A DNA stretch of 64,000 nt from Humulus lupulus (taxonomy: Eukaryota > Streptophyta > Magnoliopsida > Rosales > Cannabaceae). A model generated the notes under the pieces. That model made no database searches. It saw only the letters and a program-made list of their open reading frames with translations, and was not told where the DNA came from. Each line of letters begins with the position of its first letter. Position 1 is the first letter of the stretch. Shown in pieces: positions 57,220 to 64,000 of this stretch. Made by a program: the position numbers and the translations under genes. The stretch lies in the NCBI RefSeq assembly GCF_963169125.1, contig NC_084796.1:211857948-211921947 (forward strand), written 5' to 3'.

Positions 57220-58352
57220 TGGAGTCAAGTTGTCCCCCTTTCTTGCCTCCTCTTTCTTCACTGTTGGGCAGTCCTTCTTGAGGTGTCCCACCACCCCACA
57301 CACATAGCAAGCCTTGGCCCGACATTCACCTGGATGGCGTCTTCTGCACCTCGTGCACTATGGATAGCTTCTCCATGTCTCACAGCCTCCCCGACAGCCA
57401 CCTTGAGCACCCTGACCCCTCCTATCAAGACTAGCAACGGTCGAAGTGTCAGGGATCTTCCTCTTCAAATCACTAGGGCCTCCGCCCCTACATGACCCTG
57501 AGTATGGAGGCATTGCCCTGCGAACCTCCCGTCTTGCAACGTTCTCCCTCTAAAGCTTATTCTCTGCCTCCTCAACGGTAAGAGCCTTCTCAACAGTCTG
57601 GGCATAAGTCGTCCCCCCAGGTATTGTTGTAATCCTCACATCTCTGGCTATCCTTGCATTAAGCCCTCTAATGAATTTGTCCTTTATAGTTGAGTCAGTA
57701 GGCACTAGATCTAATGTGAACTTCACAAGCCTATCAAACTTCAGGACATATTCTGTAACTGTCATATTGCCCTACATTAACCCCACAAATTCATTTACTT
57801 TCGCTGCCCTAACGGCAACATTATAGTACTTCTAGCTGAAGAAGTCTCTAAACCCAGCTCAAGTCAGAGTGGAAACATCCCTGGTCTGTGATGCCAATTC
57901 CCACCAAATGCGGGCATCCTCTTTCAGCATATAGGTGGCACAGGCCACCCTACCATTTCCTTCCACCCTCATGAAATCCAGGATAGAAGTAATCATACTC
58001 ATCCATTATTCGGTCTTCAGTGGATCCGGTCCCCCCCCCCCCCCCCCCCCCCCAAAAAAAAGGTTGGAGGATGCTGCCTCCTAAACTACTCATACAAAGG
58101 CTCCCACCTATTCCCAATCTCAGGTGCCTGAACAACTAGTGCCACAGCAGGTGGCAAAATAGGTGCAGCACTCCCTGATGGAGCCTGTTGTCTCAGTAAG
58201 CGAATCTGCTCTTCCTGACTCTGTAACCCAGCTTGCATGTCTGCAAGTATCTGCTGCCAGTTCTCAGGGACTGGCGAAGGGTTCTGGCCTTGGTCATCAT
58301 CTCTAGCCTCAGACCCTGTGCTGGCTAGTCGTATAGATTGCCTTGGACGCAT
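57220..58352 (-). pseudogene. gag of element L, broken
   Basis: The first Met at 58,352 opens MRPRQSIRLAST, followed by a Gln-rich heptad-like stretch (MQAGLQSQEEQIRLLRQQA). The frame is then disturbed by a run of 23 C and 8 A (+ strand 58,031-58,061). Capsid resumes as MDEYDYFYPGFHEGG and later MTVTEYVLKFDRLVKFTLDL with a terminal TVEEAENKL. Near 57,260-57,350 a zinc knuckle region reads CRRC..HPGECRA..CYVCGVVGHLKKDC, a complete CCHC box. Several stops break it. The start was chosen because it is the first Met after the primer site with gag-like sequence. Confidence 0.75.
58031..58061. repeat. homopolymer run C23-A8 in gag of L
   Basis: Twenty-three C are followed by eight A on the + strand, inside coding sequence of gag. 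A pure C run this long is rare in plant DNA, and its exact length is uncertain in most sequencing data. Confidence 0.9.
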
Positions 58353-58721
58353 AGCTATCTAAGTTTATCTGCAATTAACGACTCGGGGTCAGACAATGAT
58401 GACAGGGTAACAATCTTTCCATGATCCATCGTTGAAACTCAACAAACCACAAGCAATCAAGACACAAACAATTATTCAAATAGTCATCAACATGCACATC
58501 AATGCTAATAAGCACACCTCAATATCATCACACAACAGTCAAGGGTCAGGCTCTATCAGTATCATATGCTCCATATTAATCATGTAGTAAAGCATTCATA
58601 TTATTTTCACTCATTTAAACATATAATCACATATATTAAATTAACAAACCCTGAGTCGAGCTTGTCTTTAGCAGTAAGTGTACATGTCCATCCAGTCTTT
58701 AGGAACCCTTAAACCTAGACC

Positions 58722-58733
58722 GCTCTGATACCA
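58722..58733 (-). other. initiator-Met tRNA primer binding site of L
   Basis: In element sense TGGTATCAGAGC lies three to four bases after the 5' LTR (+ strand GCTCTGATACCA). It is complementary to the 3' end of plant initiator tRNA-Met, the standard primer for many plant LTR elements including chromoviruses. Confidence 0.9.
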
Positions 58734-58736
58734 AGT

Positions 58737-61195
58737 TGTAACGTCCTAGATAACCAAGACCGTTACACTGTGTGTTTAAAATGGTGCAACACTTTCTAAT
58801 CAAGTCATTAGAATAAAGGTGTGATCCTAAAGTCATAATCAAGTTAGGGTGAAAATATTTTTCTCATAAACGGATGATTTTCATTAAAATAAATGTTTAG
58901 TACATGGAATCCCAAAAACAGGGTTCAAAGGACAAATTTAAAAAATTCCAACAGTTGTATACAATCAGGGCCACTCTAATTGAAAAATACACATTTTAGG
59001 TTTATGTCCCTCTACAATCCCTTGGCCGTGGCGAACGAGCAGCTAACAATGTACACCTCGCCCCCAAAGCTCTCCAACCCATGGCTGATCCAACTTACCC
59101 TTGCCTTTACCTACACCACGTAGCACCCGTGAGCCAAGGCCCAGCAAGAAAACCATAACAGCATAGCATAATCAATAATGATAAACAAATAATTCACAAG
59201 ACAGATAAAAAAAAAAGATATTCAACAGGTCATAGCAAACACATAATCAATGATAACAGTCAATGAATCATCAAGCATTCGTCCAGATATTCAACAAGCT
59301 ATAAGCATTAGATTAACAACAGTAAACATATTTATATTCACCAGTTTATGATAATCATCATATAATACTCTAGGTTAACGCCCTTAGGCCGTATCCTCTG
59401 TTTAACCCACTAACTCCAGCTCGCTTAGGTCGAGTCCAATGTTTATCTAGCCGACCCCAACTCTCAGTGGCTAAGTCGTATCCTGTGCACAAATTATCAG
59501 CCCCAGCTCTCTTAGGTCATTTATTTCATGCTCACATGGCATATCACAATCATACAACATTTGTATTCAAATAAAGGGAATCTCAATCCCAACACATCCA
59601 CACAAGGATGCAATTTTCTTACCTTTGATTCTGAGCGGAGAAAATGAAATGGTTCCAACCATGATACTCAGCCCCGAGCCTTGGCGATAAACCTAGTCAC
59701 AGCGTCCAATGCGTAAATGTTAACTTCCAATCCAAATAAATACTTAGGAGACAAAAACTAGCCTACGGGACCTCAATTTCTACTAAACCGGGTAGTAGAA
59801 ATTGTCCAGAGCGCCTAGGTTTGAACCCTCGAGCCTTACCAATTCTAGAAATAATTCTAAGGCTAAAATCCCCAAGTGAGTCGCGACTTGGCTTAGTGGG
59901 TCACGATTTGCCCCTATGTCAGAGAGCAAGGTCCACGAAAAAAGGGGAAGGGGGCCACGACTTGCCTTAGTGAATCGCGGCGCGCCCCTGTCTCAGAGAA
60001 CACGCTCAGGCCAAAATGGCCATACGCGTCGTGGTTCCCCAAGGCTGGGTTGCGGCGCGCCCTCTTCAAACCTAGAAAATCTGGGTTTTCACATGAATCT
60101 CCCAGCCAAGAACACCAAGATTAAAACCATAATTTCCCTAACAAATCTCCTCAATTCAACACCAAACCAACTACGAATTCAAGATTAAATCAAATATTTC
60201 TAATCACCAAAACCTTAGCAACAATATCAAAATCACAATCCCAATTCATCAGCTATTATCACGCAAAAACTCAGTCCAATTCATCATCTAATTCATACTC
60301 AAGAATCCAGAGTTTTACCTAGACAACACAGTGAAAATTCAGAAATGAAAGCTAGAGTTCTTGCCTTAATTATGACTAAACCTTCTCTGATTTCCAACTC
60401 AAATTCCCAGCTTGAATCCCCAAGCTTCTAAGTTGAATTTCTGACCTCCAAGCCTCAACCCAACCTTTCCTTCCATTTCCTCTTCAATTAGCACCAGCTT
60501 AAGGCCTAAACTTATGCCCGCTTTGTGTCCTTAGCTTCAAAGTTCAATAAGGGAGAGTGATAGAGAGGGAGTACGTAAGGGAGAGTTTGAGAGTTCTGAG
60601 TTGCTTCTACACCATTCTGCCTTAGTCTTAGGTGACTCATAAGTATATCCTTAGACTTATGAAAAGACTATTATACCCTCCAAGGCTTACTAGTCCTCAA
60701 GTTGTCCCTAGGGGTAACTTGGTGATTTCCCCCGGTTCCCACTAATTTCTCAAATGTTCCTAATATTTTCCAATTAATCCCATCATCCAGTTAATTACCG
60801 ATTATTAATTCAACGTCCAATAATTTCCTAATTATTATCTAAATTCCCAAAAATAACCCTAGGCCCCTACCGAACTGGGTATTAATCCCTGCTGTGACTA
60901 TTTCGCCAATCCGCTCACTAGGACCGTCTTGAGCCATAATCCACATAATAATGTGGTCTCAACAATTTATCACATATAACTACATTTATGCCCTCAACGG
61001 GCCAAAATTACAAATATGCCTTTATAAGCTAGAAAGAGCCCACATGCATAATTAATACTCATAAACATGCTTATCACATATCCATTTAATTATATAATCA
61101 TGCATTAAACAATTAAATCATAAATATACCAATTATGTCCTCCTGGCACGCTAATCAAGGCCCTTAAGCCTTATTAGCAATTTTGGGTCGTTACA
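58737..61195 (-). repeat. 5' LTR (H) of element L
   Basis: It pairs with LTR G along the whole 2.46 kb. The GGGATCCCA word is GGAATCCCA (58,908). The TCGCGAC/GGCGCGCC island is at 59,876-60,065. Its element-sense start (+ strand right edge) reads TGTAACGACCC. Confidence 0.85.
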
Positions 61196-61348
61196 ATTAT
61201 CTTCATCCATGCCATCGTATTCGGCATTTTCGTCATAGATTTCCACCATCTCAGGGAGGTCCTGGGGTGGTGGACGACTAATTTCTCCTCCCTCATCTCT
61301 GACAGGAGGAGCTACATCGTCTGGTGCATTTCGCCAATTGGTCACCAT
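61196..61348 (-). pseudogene. gag N-terminus of element F
   Basis: The start codon at 61,348 opens MVTNWRNAPDDVAPP and runs through an acidic stretch (EMVEIYDENAEYDGMDED) to the edge of element L at 61,195. It was chosen because it follows the primer site by about 30 bases and has the same context as the gag ATG of J (ATGGTGA). Gag continues at 48,731 on the other side of L (KKYEEEYPQP). Confidence 0.7.
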
Positions 61349-61374
61349 GATTAAGTTCTTCAAGCTTTCTTCAA

Positions 61375-61396
61375 ACTCTCAATGAAAGCACCAAAA
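61375..61396 (-). other. primer binding site of element F
   Basis: In element sense TTTTGGTGCTTTCATTGAGA follows the LTR end. It is identical in its core to the site of element J. Confidence 0.7.
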
Positions 61397-62334
61397 CGTG
61401 GACTGCATTTTTCGCTATCAACTAAATCTGATAGTATAACGAAAATAATATAAAAGAACACAAGGGTTTTTACGTGTTTCGGGCTATAATAGAGCCCTAG
61501 TCCACGAGTCTATGGTATTTAGTGAGCTTGAAGCTTATTTTAGCAAGCTTCAATGGTGGTTCTCAAGCAGCATATATATTGCACTAATTTTCAGAGTTTC
61601 TCTTTCTTAAAATTCGAACTATTTACAAGGAAATACCCCAGCCCTATTTATAGATGTTGGAGTCATTAATGTTAATCATCTATCATTAATACAAGATCCC
61701 CCCAACCTGGGGTTTTAATGTTGAGTTAATACAAAAAAAAAGGCTGCACTAAAACAAAGACTACGACCCACGTGGTTTCTACAAAGCCCATTGCAGAAAG
61801 TCACGCACCAAATTTATAGGGAAATGTCGATTGTCAGAGTGCGGTGCACGTTTGCCCATGTCAGGCGGCATTGTGGGAAATGTCAATTATCTAGTGTACG
61901 ATCTCGACACCACTAATCGAGGCCCACCAAAAAATTTCAAATGATCTTCTGGTGGCCCATGCACGCAGTGACTAACACATGGTAGCCACTCTGGGGTTGA
62001 GGACTAGAGTCATAAACCTGGAAGGTTGGCGAGTAAGGAGAGCTTCTCGGTACGTAGTCTCATACGAAGACATCCCCGCCTCGATAACAGATCTTGGGAC
62101 GTGGCCTCGCTTGGAAACATCCATGACCTAGAGATTGGCTCGGGGCATTCTCGGGACGTGTCCTCACTCGGAGACATCATCACCTTGAAGACAGACCTCG
62201 GGGCGTAGCCTCACTCGGAGACACCCACGCCTTGGTCGGACTGGATTTCCTGGAGGAGCTCACACTTCGAGAACTTCATGACTTGTCGCTAATTACTCCT
62301 AATTGCCACGTATCAGGTGGCGAAAACACGAACA
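61397..62334 (-). repeat. 5' LTR of element F
   Basis: In element sense it begins TGTTCGTGTTTTCGCC and ends GCAGTCCACG before the primer site. The start and the ATACGTGGCAATTAGG region parallel the LTR of J (TGTTGTCTGTGTTTTCACC ... ACATGTGGCATAAATT). A promoter word, CTATAAATAGGG in element sense, lies at about 61,643-61,654. Length is 938 bases. Confidence 0.8.
62060..62235. repeat. short tandem repeat in the LTR of F
   Basis: About three diverged units of 50-60 bases, each with GGGACGTGGCCTC(A/G)CT(C/T)GGA followed by GACATC and ACCTTG, start near 62,095, 62,153 and 62,202. Confidence 0.65.
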
Positions 62335-62573
62335 AAAATTAGATTTTATTTTTACTTTTTCTTTCATATTATGGCTAGCTCAAGAAATATTTTTTAATTT
62401 TGTATATGTCAAACAAATATTGCTCATTTTGTATATGTCTAGCTAACTAAAACTTATTATAAGTACATTTCAGTTTTTATTAATGAAAATTTGGAGTTTA
62501 AAATTCCATTTAATATTCTTCTAAATATATATATATCATATAATTAAATATATCAACAATTATATTAAAAATA

Positions 62574-62933
62574 GGGTTTATACCTTTTTGGATCCTGTGT
62601 TTTTCCCCATTACCTGTTTGGACCCTGTATTTTGACAAATTACTTTTTGGACCCTATGTTTTTTAAAATGGTTAAAATAGAACCCTAAACTCAATTTTGA
62701 TGAAGAAAAAGTTGAATATAACAACAGTTTTAAGCATAATGATTTTATTTTTGCTCTGAATTGTTAGTTTGGTAAATTATTTGTGATTTTAGTTGAGAAA
62801 ACATTGACCAAAATCGGGTTTAGGGTTCTATTTTAACAATTTTACAAAACATAGGGTCCAAAAAGTAATTTGTCAAAACACAGGGTCCAAATAGGTAATG
62901 AAAAAAACATAGGGTGCAAAAAAGTATAAACTC
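62574..62933. mobile_element. 360-base fold-back MITE, Mutator-like
   Basis: Long inverted repeats of about 125 bases at each side: left GGGTTTATACCTTTTTGGA, right (reversed) GAGTTTATACTTTTTTGCA, with shared inner words TTTGGACCCTGT, ACAAATTACTTTTTGGACC and AAAATAGAACCCTAAAC. It is flanked by a perfect 9-base duplication, TTAAAAATA at 62,565-62,573 and 62,934-62,942. A 9-base TSD and long TIRs are the marks of Mutator-like MITEs. No coding capacity. Confidence 0.9.
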
Positions 62934-63006
62934 TTAAAAATATATATAAGTATTGCTAATTATGAATATACATATAAGTATTAACTATATGTAATATATT
63001 TTTTTG

Positions 63007-63298
63007 TTCAACACATGTGGCTAACAGAATGCTGACATGGCTCTTTACATGATGATGTGTCTTGGTCATGTCAGCGCCATGTGTGTAATTTTATTGTGTT
63101 TTAAATATGGTTTTTATTTTTTTTTAATGTATTAAAAATGGTTTAATTTATTAATTCTATTTTTTAGTTTTTAATTCATTAATTTTTAATATGATTATAG
63201 ATTTTTTAATTTAAAATTACACACATGGCGCTGACATGGTCAAGACACATCAACATGTAAAGAGCCATGTCAGCCTTCTGTTAGTCACATGTGTTGAA
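63007..63298. mobile_element. second fold-back element, about 290 bases
   Basis: Left arm TTCAACACATGTGGCTAACA ... TGACATGGCTCTTTACATG ... CAGCGCCATGTGTGTAATTTT; the right arm is its near-perfect reverse complement, with an AT-rich loop at 63,095-63,210. Arms are about 90 bases. No clear target duplication was found, so the class is unsettled (a Mutator-like MITE is likely). Confidence 0.75.
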
Positions 63299-63692
63299 AG
63301 TTAACGGAAGTCCTTCTTTACATTACTGTGAATATTTCGGGGGGAATTTTTAACGGCCTGAAAAAATTAAGGGCACGATACGGTAGTAGTATAGTTCGGC
63401 GGGTAAAAATCCTAAATACATATATAATAAATATTAACATATTATAGATATTATTAACCACCCTAAAACTATTATTTTTAATTAAAGCTGGTATTAATAT
63501 TATTAATATATTTTCTAATAAAAAATAAGAAAAATCTACGATGAAGACGTGACAGAGCTCCAACGTGTCCTCCTGAGAGCGTCATAAGACAATTTACAAT
63601 GACTCCCACTTCAACGTCTTCCCTTATGGGAGACATTGTACATCTTCAATAACTCTTATATGGAGTCATAAAACCCCAACATTATTGCAGTG

Positions 63693-64000
63693 AATATCAT
63701 ATAATTGTATAATAATTGAGTAAATATAAAACTAAATGGAACACTTAAAGATATGCATTAAATAAGTCATAAAAATATATTTTTTTTAAACAAAGTAAAT
63801 ATTTTTTATAATTTAATTTTTTAATCATTTTTTATGTTTATTATTTAAACTATTTTTTATTCTCAATAAACTATATAATAATCAAATAAATATATATAAA
63901 ATTACTATAGACGTTTCTATAAACTAAAATTTGTAATTGGGATGTAACAACTTTAGTTTATAATTTTAGTTTTCGTGTAAATTCTTTAATAATAAAGACT
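63693..64000. other. AT-rich flank, no gene seen
   Basis: Bases after the CACTA-3 terminus are mostly A/T with poly-T runs. They should be the original flank of CACTA-3. No repeat family or coding signal is recognisable. Confidence 0.5.

Larger units (their letters stand above)
48732..61195 (-). mobile_element. element L, full-length Tekay/Del-like chromovirus (Ty3/gypsy)
   Basis: Two LTRs in the same orientation (G at 48,732-51,200 and H at 58,737-61,195, each about 2.46 kb) flank an internal region coding on the minus strand in the order gag, protease, RT, RNase H, integrase, chromodomain. The LTR ends are TGTAAC.../...GTTACA. There is an initiator-Met tRNA primer site and a polypurine tract. 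Long LTRs, a C-terminal chromodomain and the Met primer fit the Tekay/Del clade. It lies in the gag of element F. The would-be target duplication (TTTCT and ATTAT) does not match. Solo LTR I interrupts its integrase. Confidence 0.85.
39985..62334 (-). mobile_element. element F, Tat-like Ty3/gypsy retrotransposon, 3'-truncated, heavily nested
   Basis: On the minus strand: a 5' LTR (61,397-62,334), primer site, gag in three pieces, protease region, RT and part of RNase H, ending abruptly near 39,985. LTR start, primer site and gag start are near-copies of those of element J, so both belong to one lineage. Two large insertions split gag: element L (48,732-61,195) and solo LTR D (42,087-47,290). 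Removal of both restores a continuous gag-pol order. Integrase, any antisense gene and the 3' LTR are absent. It entered CACTA-3. Confidence 0.75.
62335..63692 (+). mobile_element. CACTA-3, right end
   Basis: From 62,340 the sequence parallels CACTA-1 from about 4,910: CATAT...TATGTCTAGCTA, TTTTGTATAT, ACATTTC(A/G)GTTTT, TTAATGAAAATTC, and an AT-rich tail. After two small insertions it ends with one subterminal palindrome (CGTCTTCCCTTATGGGAGAC near 63,620) and a terminus TTATTGCAGTG at 63,692, a decayed form of the TTGTTGTAGTG end. The TSD cannot be tested because the left end of this element is missing. Confidence 0.65.

Noticed and set aside
57103..57495. A 130-codon + strand gene
   Set aside because: It lies opposite the gag zinc knuckle and protease start of L; the minus strand carries the conserved CCHC and DSGA motifs.
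48727..61200. A perfect target duplication around element L
   Set aside because: The flanks TTTCT and ATTAT do not match; insertion is supported by the gag of F resuming on the other side, not by a TSD.

Overview
The window is plant nuclear DNA, almost certainly eudicot, about two thirds A+T and made almost wholly of nested transposable elements. I see no intact host gene. The signs are plant Ty3/gypsy lineages (a chromodomain-bearing Tekay/Del-like element with an initiator-Met tRNA primer site, and Tat-like elements with an extra PF04195-type gene), plant CACTA elements, a Mutator-like MITE, and captured fragments of typical plant intron-containing genes. The species cannot be named from this.

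Left part (1-10,954). Bases 1-2,532 hold a weak gag-like scrap and AT-rich DNA. CACTA-1 (2,533-5,443) is a deletion derivative with perfect 11-base ends and a CCT target duplication. Bases 5,444-10,954 belong to another decayed element. It encodes a broken PF04195/coiled-coil protein on the + strand, and a GCGAAC/GCGAATAGG motif recurs on both sides of that gene.

Middle part (10,955-28,435). This is Tat-like retrotransposon J, + strand, with two LTRs of about 850 bases, broken gag and pol, and an antisense PF04195-type gene. Each LTR has independently received a solo LTR of a Tekay-like family (A in the left one, B in the right one). B in turn carries solo LTR C.

Right part (28,436-63,692). 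Three pieces (28,436-29,083, 39,215-39,818 and 62,335-63,692) read as one relative of CACTA-1, here called CACTA-3, blown apart by later insertions. The first insertion is CACTA-2 (29,084-39,211, TSD AAG), a non-autonomous element of about 10.1 kb. It carries exons of at least six unrelated genes, all on the minus strand and mostly with splice sites kept: a HEATR6-like HEAT-repeat protein, fumarylacetoacetase, phosphofructokinase, the splicing factor SLU7, a J-domain chaperone and a single-pass membrane protein. The second is Tat-like element F (about 39,985-62,334, minus strand), itself split by solo LTR D (which holds E) and by full-length Tekay-like element L (48,732-61,195), which holds solo LTR I in its integrase. 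The tail of CACTA-3 holds a 360-base Mutator-like MITE with a perfect 9-base TSD and a second fold-back repeat.

How it fits together. The genes do not form a pathway. The content is a record of insertion order, up to four levels deep (CACTA-3, then F, then D, then E). All retroelement genes seen carry stops, frameshifts or catalytic-residue changes. The most interesting object is CACTA-2, a transduplicating element whose captured exons lie in one orientation and could be spliced into a chimeric transcript.
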